NCBI RefSeq assembly: GCF_047675955.1
Contig: NC_132904.1
Coordinates: 56,787,435 to 56,851,434 of the forward strand
Origin: Chlorocebus sabaeus
Lineage: Eukaryota; Chordata; Mammalia; Primates; Cercopithecidae
Reading direction: 5' to 3'
DNA: 64,000 nucleotides
Both the position numbers and the translations under genes were made by a program. Every line of letters starts with the position of its first letter. Position 1 is the first letter of the stretch. This document shows, piece after piece, positions 10,661-21,850 of the stretch. Below the pieces are notes generated by a model. The model had not been told where the DNA came from, searched no databases, and saw only the letters and a list, made by a program, of their open reading frames with translations.

Positions 10661-13364
10661 ACAGCTGGTGATCTCTAAAGAACAAGAAAATCAGGCAGTT
10701 GTTATAAGACCGTCGCCAGAAGTGAAGTGGTGGGTCCAAGTGCCCAGGGCACTTCGGAGGCCGAACCTAGCAGCAGAACTGAAGGAGTCAGGAGTCCCAT
10801 TACTCCCTAGAAAACAAAGTGAGGAAGTGGTGGGAGGATCCTAACAAGGGCCAGGAGGAGGGGAAACCCAGAGACTTGCTTAGGTTCAACCTAAGGAAGA
10901 ACTTAAAAGTCACAGCCATCTGATCGGAGGCCATGTGGCAGGGATGCCATAGGGAGCATCCACACTGAGAACTAAATGACCCGTAAGGGCTCTTCCAGCC
11001 TGAGATTCTCTTTCTGTGACCTACAGTGTGCTTTTCAAGCAGTGCTACAGGAGGCCCCATGGTGGTGCGAGAGTACTGTATCCCTCAGGTGTGCTTCGAA
11101 CCCAGGTATGGGGCTGGGAAAGCCAAGGAAGCCCTAGAGGCTATCCGGGGATGCCACTGTGATTCAAAGAAGTGGACGTCTTGTCTGTGCTGCGGACACG
11201 ACCAGGAACCTGATAAGTTCCCTGCTCTCCATTAGTTCGTGACCAAGTGAGAGAAACACCAGGCAATGGCCTCAGGACCATGAAGACAAGGGCACCCAGG
11301 ACAGGGCCACCCCAATCGCGCCCAGCATGGTCCTCCAGTATGCTGTGGGCCTTAGTCCTTCCTGACTCTCACCGCTGCACTTCCAACTTATCAAAGGCTG
11401 TCAATGTACTAAGGGCATTTAATATTCCTCAAGAACACAGGTAAAGAGAAACTGGCAGAATTAGAAATTATTAGTACTAATAGAAAGAAACAAAAGAAAA
11501 AAATTCTAATTGTTAAACTTTGTAAACTCAATGGCTCCCTTTGAAGTCAGAATGTGAGATTAATCCATGATCATTATACACTGAGCCAAAATTACCCATA
11601 AGAAGATTATCACCAACTATCATTTCTCTAAAGAAAATAAGCTGGGCTCAGGGAATGCAAGGTGTAACCATTAGAGAGGGAGTAAAACCCTCATCAGCAG
11701 AACTAGCAAGAAGCCAGCCAACACCTCTCTCCCAAAACCAAACGCCACATACCAGTTCTGACATGCTGTGACATTAGGGAAACCTCACATCAGTCAAATC
11801 ACATGCGTGCCACTCCCTGCCCCCACTCCCATCTGCAAGTAAAATGCTTTGTCTGTCTTCTGCCCCAGTTTTCTCTGTGATCAGACAGCATGTGGCTTTG
11901 ACTGCAATCAGCAGCCCAGTTAATGCAAGAAGCAATTTGAATCTCCTCCTCTCAGCCCCAGTCTCTCATTTCGGAAGTCTACACCCCAAGTTCAGTGCTT
12001 TCCCACACTCAGTGTGTGCCCAGAAAGACCCCAGCAGGGCACGGGGGATCCTGGCAACTGTTGACATAGCCTGCCTCCAGCTACACACCCCCCCCCACAA
12101 TAGAACGAGAAGGCGGGGTGACAGGCATGGGGAAAGCAAGCAGCGCAGGGCTATAAGGGTGTCGAGATGCTCCTTGGGGCCAGGCTTCCAGGGAGGCAGA
12201 ATTCTATGCTTCAGGGCTGAGTCTGCGGCCCAGGAAAGGAATTGGAGGCATGGGGGTGGAGGGGAGACAGTAGTTGGACCTGGGCTGGGGCAAGTGCCAA
12301 ATCACTCCTTGAAGGATGCCAGGGCCCTAGGCACTTGCTAGAACAGTCATTTCCTAGAGACAATTCTACCTTCCTGGGCCACCTTTCCCAGGAATAGGCT
12401 TAAGCCATTCTGTTTGAGGCAGATTTTCTCTAAGACCCCTGCACACTCTCTACAAGTTGCTTTAGTCCCTGGCTCCCTGGGAGAAGCTTCCGAGAACCAC
12501 GTCTTGGCCTGGCCCACCTCCAGTTTGCCAGATCCTAAATACGCCATAATCTCCACAGTCACAAGTGTTGCCCCTCCCACCCTCCTCAGTCCATGGCCAC
12601 CACCCCGCCATCTGGACCCCCACACACAGGTACTGCCACAGCACCGGAGTCCACTCAGCCCACAGGCCCTGCCCAGGCACCTCTGCCGCGTGGCTAGAAA
12701 AGGTTGATGACACTCTGTGGGGTTGCACTGTCTTCCAGAAGGTCCTCAGCCCACATGTGCCAAGAAAGGCCAGGATCCTCCAGAAACTACCTGTGCCCCA
12801 GCATGGAAGTCTGTCCGGGGCAGCAGCTCTCCTGAGTTAGCGCAGCCCCAGTCCCTGGTTCCATGATGGAAACAGCTCCCTGATCCGTGTAAGACTGAAG
12901 TGTGACTACATGTGTCTGCAGGAGATCCTATGGGTGACTTGGCATGTGGGCACGTGTGTGTGTTGCTGGTGGTGGTGGGGAGAGACACAAAATAACCTGG
13001 AAACCCCTGAATCCCCCACAGGAGCTGAGATTAGAGGTAAAAATTCTCAAGAGAAACCCTGAGTTCCCAAGCCACGTGCCTGTTTTCAGAAGGATCTGCT
13101 TTTAACAAGCCTTGGGCGGTTTCAGCTAGTTTCTATTTGGGACGCTGTCTGGACAGACTCAGAGAAAAGCCCTGTCAGAACTATTTTCTGTCAGTGACTG
13201 GTATGAGGCTCTAACAGAGAGCAGGCTGTGTTACAAGGCGGGTCCTGAGGATCTGATCCTGCCGTCCGCTAGCACGTGCACCTGGGTCCCCAATAACACA
13301 GTAGGCCTTAGGAGTCCAGCACCCTTTTTACACACGTCCCTCTAGGAGGCCTAGAGACAGCCCC

Positions 13365-13379
13365 GTAGCCCATGGCAAC
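13365..13379. promoter_or_regulatory. RFX X-box match, 1 kb inside intron after exon 1b
   Basis: GTAGCC-CAT-GGCAAC satisfies GTNRCC-N3-RGYAAC. It is about 1 kb downstream of the short-isoform ATG. Nearby, ACCATGGCGAT at about 13415 is a weaker relative. Regulatory role is inferred. Confidence 0.35.
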
Positions 13380-14129
13380 CAAGGAGCCAATGGGTGGCCA
13401 AGAATCTGGCGCTACCATGGCGATGAGCTCCTTTCCCTGGTAATAGAGAGAATGGAGTAGAGTGGATAGGGAAAGGCCTGCACCTGTGAGGGGCCCCCAG
13501 AGACCACCTTCCTGCCCCCTTCCTACGCAAGTGGGAAAGTCCAGTCATCCTTGAGATACACCACAGTGCCTGGCAGCAAAGAGTGATGGGCTTCCCTGCA
13601 TGTGCCTGGATTCTTGAGTGCTTTTGTGCATGTGAGGGCAGTTCTATGTACTGTGAGCTGGTGTGTGTCTAGGTATAGACCTCCTAGCAAGTAGATTATT
13701 CAGTGTCTGAAAAGGACTGAGTAGCACTTGAGAAGCAGGTGTCAGTTATTCTCCAGATACAGCAGGTGGACACGCACAGATATGCAGGCATGTGTCTTTG
13801 TGAGCCCAAGAATTCTTGTGTGTAGAATATACGGGTGCATGTCCATATGACCACTGGTGTGCTCTTGGTTCAGAATAACTGTCTTCACGGATCCATGCTT
13901 TGAGAGTGTGAACCGACCAGCAGGAGCGTCTTTGGCCCAAAGCTCGGACGTCCTGTGGGTGCATGCGTGCAGATGTATGAGCGTGTGCGCGCACCCAACA
14001 CAGGCGTGTGACTGGGGTGCTGGGCCTAGAAGGGGGCTCAGAGCAGTGTGGGCTCCCTCCGCAGGCGGCCACATGGTGCTGCCTGACCCAACAAGGCCCA
14101 CACAGGCCCCTTCCAGCATCCCTGGAAGA

Positions 14130-14850
14130 TAAGCGGGTGGAGCGGAGCAGGCGGGATCAGTCCGCAGGGGCCCTCAAAGTTGAGGGAGGAAAGACCAGCG
14201 ACTCCAACCCGCGCCCCAGCGCTGGGATAGGTGGGGAGGGCAGCGGTGCCCTGCGCCCCGGCCGCGTATCCCGGGCCAGCTCACGTCCCGAGTCGGGGGT
14301 GGTGGGCGCCCCAGCCCGGCGCCCGCGTACCTGTAGGGAATCCAGTCGGAATGCGGCTTGGAAGTCATGTCTCTCGGGGGCGGGGCGGTGGCTGCGGCTC
14401 TGGAGGCCGGGGCCCGGTGGGGCCGGCGCGGGGGCCCTGCTCAGCTCCCGGGCCGCCCCGGGCCGCATCCTCCCGGGCCGGGGCGTTGGGCCCCGCCGAG
14501 GCCCGCGCTGCAAGCCAGGGCCCGGGCTGCTGGCTCTGCGAGCGGCTGACTGCGCGGCGCGGCGAGATGGACGAAGCGGCGGGAGTGCGCGGGGCGTGCG
14601 CGCGCGTGGAGGCGGGGAGGCCAACCGCACCGTCCCGCGCCCCTCTGGCGCCAAGGCGGGAGCACTGCGTGGCAGCAACCGACCGCCCGCCCCTTCTCCC
14701 TCGCCCCGCCCCGCCCTCGGAGACCCCACCCCCCGGCCGGCTCTGGGCCTGCGGAGCGGCCTTGCCCCCTCCAGCGAAATCGCCGCGATCCACGCACCAT
14801 GCACGTGATCGCGCCAGCGCCCACCTTCGGCTAACGGCGGAGCTGCAGCC
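14130..14850 (-). promoter_or_regulatory. TUB: CpG island promoter of TUB short isoform
   Basis: Dense CpG dinucleotides and high G+C begin near 14130 and fade near 14850, unlike any other part of the window. Exon 1b lies inside it, so the island is very likely the promoter and 5' UTR of the short transcript. Visible elements: repeated GC boxes around 14704-14716 (Sp/KLF type), a CACGTG E-box at 14802-14807, and a TGCGCGCGC run near 14600 resembling an NRF1 site. I see no TATA box, as expected for this promoter class. Long open frames on both strands here follow from the base composition. Confidence 0.9.
14331..14368 (-). CDS. TUB: TUB exon 1b, start of short isoform
   Basis: Coding part of the CpG-island first exon. 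ATG at 14368-14366 is followed by TSKPHSDWIPY plus two bases (AG) of a split Ser codon, then donor GTACGC. The frame continues in exon 2 to give MTSKPHSDWIPYSVLDDEG, the N-terminus of the 506-residue tubby isoform known in human. The bases around the ATG (AAGACATGA on the minus strand, A at -3 but A rather than G at +4) are moderately good for initiation. The 5' UTR lies at higher coordinates inside the CpG island; its start was not determined. The exon sits 42.3 kb downstream of the long-isoform ATG in transcription order. Confidence 0.96.
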
Positions 14851-15185
14851 AGTCCCCAGGCCTCCCAGCCTCAGTTTCGTCTTCTGTGAAACGGGGATCA
14901 TTCGAACACCTCCCTATGTACCTGCCCTACCTATCTCCGCTATGGGATGGGAAACCAATGCGCGGATTTGGTGGGGACAGGGACCAGACCCAGGGCAGGG
15001 ATGGAGGAGGAATCCAGTCGTGCAGGAAGAGGCGGGGACCCTCCGGACCGAAGCGTGGAGGTTGGCCTTCCCCCACCCCCACCTCCGAGTTCCCACACCC
15101 GCGCCTGGGTAACCCTCTGTCTTTGGGTTAAGGAGGTGTTTCCTCAGCAGCGGCTCCCTCCCATCTAAGCTATAGCGTCAAGGGA
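14851..15185. other. Upstream shore of the CpG island
   Basis: Moderately G+C-rich unique sequence with a few CpGs and C-rich runs. No exon or repeat recognised. In transcription order it lies immediately upstream of the short-isoform promoter. Confidence 0.6.
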
Positions 15186-15189
15186 AGGG

Positions 15190-15370
15190 GAGCATTTACT
15201 GTCTATTGCATTCCCAGCCCTTGCAAATTTCTAATATGTAATCTCCACAGTAGCCTTGAGAGACAAGCATCTTATCCCTATAACCCAGAGAATAGGAATG
15301 CTGAGATGCCCAAGGCCGTAAAGCTAGGAAGTGGTGGAGCTGAAACTGTTCTGTGTACTCCAAAGCCCTT
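15190..15370 (-). repeat. MIR
   Basis: Antisense MIR: ATCTCCACAGTAGCCTTGAG, then CCAAGGCCGTAAAGCTAGGA and AGTGGTGGAGCTGAAACT. Confidence 0.75.
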
Positions 15371-15859
15371 CCTAGGGTGCGCAGTTAACCGGAGGCAAAA
15401 ACCTCTACAAAGATCATCTGAAAGTCTCTGCGCGCTGAGGAAGTCCTGGCTGTGACTGGGACCAGCTTGAATGCAAGGCATGGCACACTGAGAAGGTAGA
15501 GGACCCACAGCAGGGCGAGCGGAAGCAAGGAGCCGCAGGTTGAGGGGTCACAGGGGCCTGCGTGTGGAGCAGGTGATCAGTGAGAGGTCTGCGGAGGGGC
15601 ACAGCCCCCATACGCCCCGTTGGCGTCCTCATGTGCATCCTGGATTCTGCCCCACCATCTGCGCCATAAGAGTGTTATGCAGGGATCTTCTGATGATAAA
15701 CAGGCGGTCAGGACTGCCCCGCAGAGAATGTGAGAACAACCAAGTGGGTTGAGCGAGGGGGCTCATCCTGCTGCCCTGGGGCCACAGCCAGACCCCCACC
15801 CCAGGACTCTCCCAGCCCTTCAGCCTTGTCTTCTCTTGCCCAAAATAACTATAAAACAC

Positions 15860-16144
15860 GGCCGGGCGCAGTGACTCACGCCTGTAATCCCAGCACTTTG
15901 GGAGGTCGAGGCGGGCGGATCACGAGGTCAGGAGATCGAGACCACGGTGAAACCCTGTCTCTACTAAAACTACAAAAAATTAGCTGGGCGTGGTGGTGGG
16001 CACCTGTAGTCCCAGCTACTGGGGAGGCTGAGGCAAGAGAATGGCGTGAACCCAGAAGGCAGAGCTTGCAGTGAGCCAAGATCGCACCACTGCACTCCAG
16101 CTTGGGCGACAGAGCGAGGCTCCGTCTCAAAAAAAAAAAAAAAT
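15860..16144 (+). mobile_element. AluY with 12-bp left-arm deletion
   Basis: Full-length sense Alu with AluY wording (GAATGGCGTGAACCC, GAGCTTGCAGTGAGCC) and poly(A). It is flanked by TATAAAACAC at 15850-15859 and 16145-16154 (target duplication). Twelve bases present in the AluY consensus are absent between GAGACC and ACGGTG near 15943. I recall this deletion as a mark of Old World monkey AluYR-type elements. It inserted between two MIR relics. Confidence 0.95.
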
Positions 16145-16164
16145 TATAAAACACAGTAACCACT

Positions 16165-16375
16165 ATATTTGGATTTGCTGGGCGTCAGGAGCTGTGTTAG
16201 GTGCTACATAGATATTATAATTCGTTTAATCCTCATAGCCACCCTAGAAGGTAGGCACCATTATCATACCCATTTTACAGCAAAGGAACTGAGTTACAGA
16301 GAAGGCAAGGATCTTGCCCAAAGTCACACAGCTGGTCAATGATGAAGCTAGCATTCACACACAAAAGGTCTGGGT
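16165..16375 (-). repeat. MIR
   Basis: Antisense MIR, well preserved: GCACCATTATCATACCCATT, then TTTTACAGCAAAGGAACTGA and GCCCAAAGTCACACAGCTGG. Confidence 0.9.
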
Positions 16376-16427
16376 CTACAGCACTTACCCTCAATCTCCT
16401 TTCGGCCTATCACAGTTCATGCAGTGT

Positions 16428-16498
16428 ACACACACACATACCCCTACACACATGCACACACACACCTACACACATGCATGCACACACACACACACACA
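16428..16498. repeat. Interrupted (CA)n microsatellite
   Basis: CA dinucleotides broken by ATACCCCTA, TG and CT steps; the longest pure run is about 9 units near the right end. Likely polymorphic. Confidence 0.9.
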
Positions 16499-17159
16499 GC
16501 CTCTCTCTCCAGGCTTCTGGAGCTCAGGACAAGGCAGACCCATCTCTGTCTGGCACAACATTGATGCTGTCTGAACACTGTGACCTTTGATATTTATCAT
16601 TTATCAACTTCCAAGAGCTATCACTGTCACTGGGGACAGACGGCAGACAAAATACCTGGGAGTGGGGTGCAGAATGCAGAAAGCAGGGTTGTTTTGTTGC
16701 CTGCTGGGACGCTTGGCCTGGACTTTGTTGGCCTCCCAGGAAGGGCAGCAGAGATTGGTCCCTACCCTGGAGACCGCAACGGAGCAGCAAAGCATTGCCC
16801 AGAGGCCTCTGTTCTTCAGGACAGAACCTTGCCTCGAGATCAGAAGCTTTGACCCCTGGAGGCCCCGCCCTCCAGGCCACCTCTTCCTGAGTTGCAATTA
16901 GTAGCTACCATGTCAGAGACAACTAGAGTCTAAAAGACTTTCCCTTCAAGAATTTGAAGCTGTTTTCCTCCCTTTATTCCCAAATTACCTGACACCTTAA
17001 AGCAATCAGAATTAAGTTGGAAGGTCTCAGGAGCCTGGAGTAATTGAATCTATTAAATAGACAGTTTAGGCTCTGTCCTAAGGGAGCAAAATCTGGAGGC
17101 AGAGTGAGGTGCAGAAATAAGATGGCTTTCCAAGTCTCTTTCTGCAGAAGTTACATATG

Positions 17160-17495
17160 TACATGGGATGTGGGGGAACTGTGGGACTAAGCGCCAGTGT
17201 ATGCATGAGTGTGAGTGTGTGTACATGTGAGGGAGCTGAGTGCCAGTGCACACAGTATGTGTGTGTATGTGTGTGCATTTGCATGTGTGTGCATGGGATA
17301 TGGGGGAGCCAGTGGGACTGAGTGCCAGTGTATACATGAATATGAGTGTGTATGTGTGTACATGTGTGTATCCACATAGGTTGTGTGAAAGCCAGTGGGA
17401 CTGTGTGCCAGTGTATGCATGAATGTGTGTGCATGGGAAGTTGGGGGCAGTGGGACTGTTTCAGTGTATGCAGAAGTGTGTCTATGTGTGTGAGA
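17160..17495 (+). repeat. Degenerate TG-rich minisatellite, unit about 82 bp
   Basis: The anchor GTGGGACTGAGTGCCAGTGT recurs with variation. The C of its ACT recurs at 17187, 17236, 17318, 17401 and 17456, giving steps of 49, 82, 83 and 55. Each anchor is followed by ATGCATGAATGTGTG-like TG-rich filler. Two full and several shortened copies are present. It begins as an array grown from TG microsatellite sequence. Confidence 0.8.
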
Positions 17496-17499
17496 GATG

Positions 17500-18355
17500 G
17501 CTCTGCAGTCTGAATAGCACTGCACAAGAACATTTGTTGGATGGTACGCGTGCAAGGGAATGATGTGTGTGCTTCTTCGAGTTCTATGGAGTGCATGAGT
17601 GTTAACATTCAACTCAGAATGCATGATGGGTTTTTCCACTCAAATGGCTCCCGTGGTTGACATTTTAAGTTTATGCCCTTGGCTTCTATCCAAAAGCTAC
17701 TCCAGAAAGTCACATAATGAATATTATACTAGGCCACGGTTAAAGTTATATTTTTACAACTGCACTATAACAGTGACCCTTGAAGAAGGGCATAAGCTTT
17801 TCAAATTTAGCCCCAGGAGCAAGGTTATCTCGACTGAAACACCACCACACAGCAATCCCAACATGCCTCCCTCACCACCTGCCCAAATCCTGCAAGGGTA
17901 AGATATTTGCTATGAATTTAAATCATCCTGTTTGCATTTTAGGCATTTTCAAACGTGGTGATGAAATGTTTGTGAGGGGGAGTGAAGGAATGCATGGGGA
18001 GTGAAGTGGCCCAACAGAGACCCTTGCATCTGCCACCTTAGCTTGAGGACCCCAGGGCCACCACCCCCCTCCCCCGCCCGCCCCGCCTCAGCAGGATCAG
18101 CTCACCCAGGGAAGAAGGTTAGCATTTTGGCACTTAGCCACCTATATGGAGTCTTATATGTGCTATACTTAATGTGACTTTTTATTGAATGTGGGCCATC
18201 TCTAGTCAATTTTGGAAGCAAAGGGATATGAATGATAAATTATATCCATTCAGATTGAGTCCTGCCTGGTGGCTTGGCATTGTGACCTTGCAGTCTGAGG
18301 AAGCCAATTCAAATCAATCAAACATCAACTAGCCCCTCGAAGGCTGATGCAGGGC
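17500..18355. other. Unassigned intronic sequence
   Basis: No repeat or gene recognised. It contains a C-rich run near 18060-18090 (CCCCCTCCCCCGCCCGCCCC), an Sp-type site by composition. Confidence 0.55.
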
Positions 18356-18359
18356 TGCA

Positions 18360-19060
18360 GTGGCCTTAGTGGGGGTCAGGTGCATGGCTGCTCTCAGGGA
18401 GCTTTCGGTCTGGCAAAGGAGATAGGAAGAAATAATAACTGTACCCCACATTAAGGTGTTGGTGTTACAACACAGGTATACAACGTGCTGAGGGTGAGGG
18501 GACACAGAAAAGAGGCAGTCAATGAAAGTCTCTAGAAGAGGGGAGGTCAGGTTAGGATAAGCCTTCCCAAGAGTAGAAAAGGATGATGGTTGTGCTGGGC
18601 CCTGAAAGATGAATAGGATTTTGATAAGCTGATAACAAAGGAAGGGGGAAACTTAACAGTTACTGAGATTCTACAATTGAGTGGACACTGTGCTAGGGTC
18701 TTTTACCAAAGGGCCTTACAGACAGAGAGGATGACATGAGCAAAGATATGGAGACATGAGAGTACATGCCCAATGCACTCGAAAACCAAGGTGCAAACCA
18801 GCATGGCAGCATTCAACCAATAGGTGAATGGTTCGGTGTGGCAGGAAATGGGCCTAGAAAGTTAAGGCAGGGCCAGATCATATGTCATCCTGAACATCAA
18901 GCTAGGGTGTTTACAATTATCCTATAGTTTGGAAAAATCCTATAGACTCTATTCTAGGATGTGGTTCCCAATGGGGGACCACTAGAGGGTTTTAAGCCAA
19001 GAATAATCTGCCCAGATTTAACCTTTAGAAAGAAATAATTGGGAGCAGAATGGAGGATTG
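18360..19060 (-). repeat. L2 LINE, antisense
   Basis: Complement of the L2 ORF2 end and 3' region: CAGGGAGCTTTCGGTCTGGC, GGGCCCTGAAAGATGAATAGG, GCAAAGATATGGAGACATGA, GGGCCAGATCATATG, GAGGGTTTTAAGCCAAGAAT. Highly diverged. Confidence 0.7.
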
Positions 19061-20715
19061 AGGGAGACAAGGCTAGTGGTATGGAAAACTGCTAGACAGC
19101 TATAAGTAAAGTCCGGGACAAAGATAAGCCAGCCCTAAAACACAGTAAAACAGCCCTACCCACAGCCATTTTGAAGCTGTGGGTAGACATCATGGCAAGA
19201 TGGTAGCATAAGTATGGGTGGCCAGATGAAGCCCTCTGTAATTCCCATTTAAATAACTGCAGAATGGACAAAGACCATTGCACTACTGCTGATGATTGAG
19301 ATAAACAGGCTTACAATGTCTGAAAAAAAATGTAGGTCAACCACTAGTAAAATTAAAAGCAATGTCTATTTTCCAAATCACTGCTGAAAATAATAGCAAA
19401 TCATTTCCACACATACAAATACACAAAAGCATAATCTACAGGAAACATAGAACGCATAGGGCATAAAACAAAGTAATAGGAATAAAACCAGATCGAATGG
19501 TTATGAGGTAAATGTAACTAGAGAGCCTGTGAGCCTGGATCATACACAGCTATCATTTGTTGAGTGCATGCTCTATGCCAGGTGCTCCTCTCTGTGTTTC
19601 ATAAAGACAAATATGGCAATGGGAGGATGAGATGGGATGCTTCCAGTCTAGGCTCCACTTGGGGGTCCAAATGAACAGATACCACATTCCAAAGTGAAGT
19701 GGGATACACCTCTTGGAAAAGAGGTGGCGAAAACCTGGATCCATGCCATTAGCTGACACCCATCACTAATATATACAAAACGGGAGAGAGGTTGAAAAAA
19801 GGGTTGTTGGAGGTTTAGAATGAATTTCAGAGAGAGCCTTTGGGGTCAAATGATCCCTAATACATGGGAGGGGTGCAGGGTGCTATCATCTTCACCTCAA
19901 AGCCACAGAGTGGGGCCTTGAGGAAACCCCTAAGTCAGTTGATATGTGGCCACAATGGTCTTGGTGCCACAGTGGACAAATCCAAAGAACAGCAAGAGTG
20001 CTGCTGCTTCGGGATCAGCCTGTGCTCCCGGTTTGCAGGGCAAAGCACACGTGAGTGTCTCTTGTGGACAGAGGTGGGACCCAGCAAGAGAGCCAGATGT
20101 GACTGTCTTAGATCCAGGCCAAGAGGGCTCCTCCAAGGGAGGAAGTGACACTGAGGGAGACCGGGTTTCCCAGAGCCTGAGAAAGAAACCATAGGATCGG
20201 CTATGGGGAGAAAGTATCACCCTCATCAAGGGAGGTGCAGGATGAGACTCCAGCGATGGGGTGGTCTCCACCAACCTGCAAAACCACCCCAGTGGGAGAG
20301 AGGGCCCAGAGAACAACAGGACACCAACTCATCAGAGTACAGTCATTGAAGACCTTTCCCGCCCATCTCGTCTCCTACCTCCCTCCCGCTCCACCTTGGA
20401 CCCTGGAAAGGGTCAAGTGTGTCATGTCCAAGCTCCCCTCAGGCAGCTGGCCTACAGCAGACTGTGCTGGGAGAGATGGTGCAACTCTGATGTTTCAAGA
20501 TTTTTTTTTTATTGCAACAGACAGGATGCATTAATTACTGACAAGACAACCTCTGGTTACCTGAAACTGGACAGAAAAGTCATGGGACTTACCCTAAATT
20601 TAATATAATTTTAGAAGGGAAAAGAGCCCTACAGAATAAATTTAAAGAGACTGAGGGGGACAAAAATAAAGTTTGCTTTATGATTACATCTCATGAGTCA
20701 TGCCTATGCCTATTC
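19061..20715. other. Unassigned intronic sequence
   Basis: 1.65 kb. A short MIR-like antisense patch (TTGTTGAGTGCATGCTCTAT, 19556-19600) is the only recognisable piece. AT-rich patches near 19320-19480 could be decayed L1, but I cannot support it. ORFs near 19860-20610 lack family resemblance. Confidence 0.5.
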
Positions 20716-20719
20716 AACT

Positions 20720-20905
20720 TAACAATTACACATGACTTCTCCCATTTAATCCTCAGAGCAACACTACAATGTAGGTACTATTATAATCCCCACTTTACAG
20801 ATGAAGCAACAAAAAGGTTATATATAATCTGCTGAAAGTCACACTGATAAGAAGTAATAGAGTTCAAATTCAGATTCAGGCAGATGAGCGTTGTAGAGTC
20901 CAGAG
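20720..20905 (-). repeat. MIR
   Basis: Antisense MIR: TTTAATCCTCAGAGCAAC, GTAGGTACTATTATAATCCC, CTTTACAGATGAAGCAAC, AAAGTCACACTGATAAG. Confidence 0.85.
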
Positions 20906-21157
20906 AACTACCTTCCTCCAGAGAAAACCAGATGATGGGCGCCTTAGCCCTTTGACTCATTAATTCCTGTTCTAGAAAACTAGTCAAAGGAGATTGAAAA
21001 TGAAGTCAACAGTTTATATACAAAGATACTGATGGAAACTTTATTGCTAACAGGGGAAATTGGTTGGGGGAAGATAAACAAAATGTCTATTAATTAGGAC
21101 TCCGTTAAGTAAATAATTTAATGTTCACAGGATGGATCACTAAGCATCCTTTATGGG

Positions 21158-21772
21158 GAATTTTTGTTTTTAAGAGACAGGGTCAGCCTTGCATGGTGGT
21201 TTCCGCCTGTAATCTCAGCACTTTGGGAGGCTGAGGTGGGTGGATCACATGAGGCCAGGAATTTAAGAGCAGCCTGGGCAACATGGCAAACCTTGTCTCT
21301 ACTAAACTTACAAAAATTAGCTGGGCGTGGTGGCGGGCATCTGTAATCCCAGCTACTTGGGAGGCTGAGGCAGGAGAATCACTTGAAACCAGGAGGTGGA
21401 GGTTGTAGTGAGCCAAGATTGCGCCACTGCACTCCAGTCTGGGTGACAGAGCGAGACTCTGTCTCAAAAAAAAAGAAAAAAAAAAAAAGAGATGAGGTCT
21501 CACTCTGCACCCAGACTGGAGTATAACTGGCGCTATTGTAGCTCACTGTAGCCTTGTACTCCTGGGCTCAAGTGATCCTCCTGCCTCAGCCTCCGGAGTA
21601 GCTAGGACTACAGGTGTGAACCACCACACCTGGCTAATTTTAAAAAATGTTTTGTAGAGATTGAGTATTGCTGTGTCTCCCAGGCTGGTCTTGGACTCCT
21701 CGGTCAAACAACCCTTCTGCCTTAGCCTCCCACAGGACTAGGATTACAGGTGTCAGCCATCGCACCCAGCCT
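21158..21772 (-). mobile_element. AluJ, split by an inserted AluS
   Basis: Antisense AluJ. Its 3' poly(T) edge (TTTTTGTTTTTAAGAGACAG) lies at 21158-21182 and the body at 21490-21772 (GGCTCAAGTGATCCTCCTGC, GGATTACAGGTGTCAGCC). The AluS at 21183-21490 interrupts it right after the poly(T). Confidence 0.85.
21183..21490 (+). mobile_element. AluS inserted in opposite orientation into AluJ
   Basis: Full-length sense Alu with AluSx wording (GAGGTTGTAGTGAGCC, GCAACATGGCAAACC) and an A-rich tail. AAGAGACAGGGTC before and AAGAGATGAGGTC after fit a diverged target duplication. It forms a tail-adjacent inverted Alu pair with the host AluJ. Confidence 0.9.
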
Positions 21773-21850
21773 TATAGAGAATTTTTAATGACAAAGTAAT
21801 GGACTTATGAGATGGGGATACAATATTTTAGGCAAGTATAATGCTCTATA

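Larger units (their letters stand above)
6268..14330 (-). other. TUB intron between exon 1b and exon 2
   Basis: 8 kb that is strikingly poor in Alu and L1. Only a doubtful MER5 relic (10487-10660), TG/CA-rich patches (about 7360-7445 and 13600-14010) and two X-box motifs were found. The remainder is unique, fairly G+C-rich intron. The near-absence of retroelements contrasts with the upstream 42 kb and is typical of sequence close to an active promoter. Confidence 0.75.
20985..21850 (+). repeat. Old L1 3' fragment split by Alu elements
   Basis: L1M ORF2-end wording on plus at 20985-21150 (ACTTTATTGCTAACAGGGG, AAAATGTCTATTAATTAGG) resumes at about 21776-21850 (TTTTTAATGACAAAGTAATG). The gap is filled by the nested Alu pair. 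Confidence 0.6.

Noticed and set aside
14157..14804. 215-codon minus-strand frame across exon 1b
   Set aside because: It reads a different frame from MTSKPHSDWIPY, runs through the donor into intron and is compositional.
14008..15112. Long plus-strand open frames over the CpG island (266 and 293 codons)
   Set aside because: Composition artefact of G+C-rich DNA with few stops. The proteins are low-complexity Pro/Ala/Arg/Gly and overlap in several frames on both strands, and the verified TUB exon lies on the other strand.
15876..16163. Minus-strand frame of 95 codons
   Set aside because: Antisense Alu translation; the same type occurs at 21183-21503 and 42993-43190.
17160..17495. CRISPR-like regular repeats
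   Set aside because: Irregular 49-83 bp spacing, TG-rich units with no unique spacers, vertebrate context: a minisatellite.
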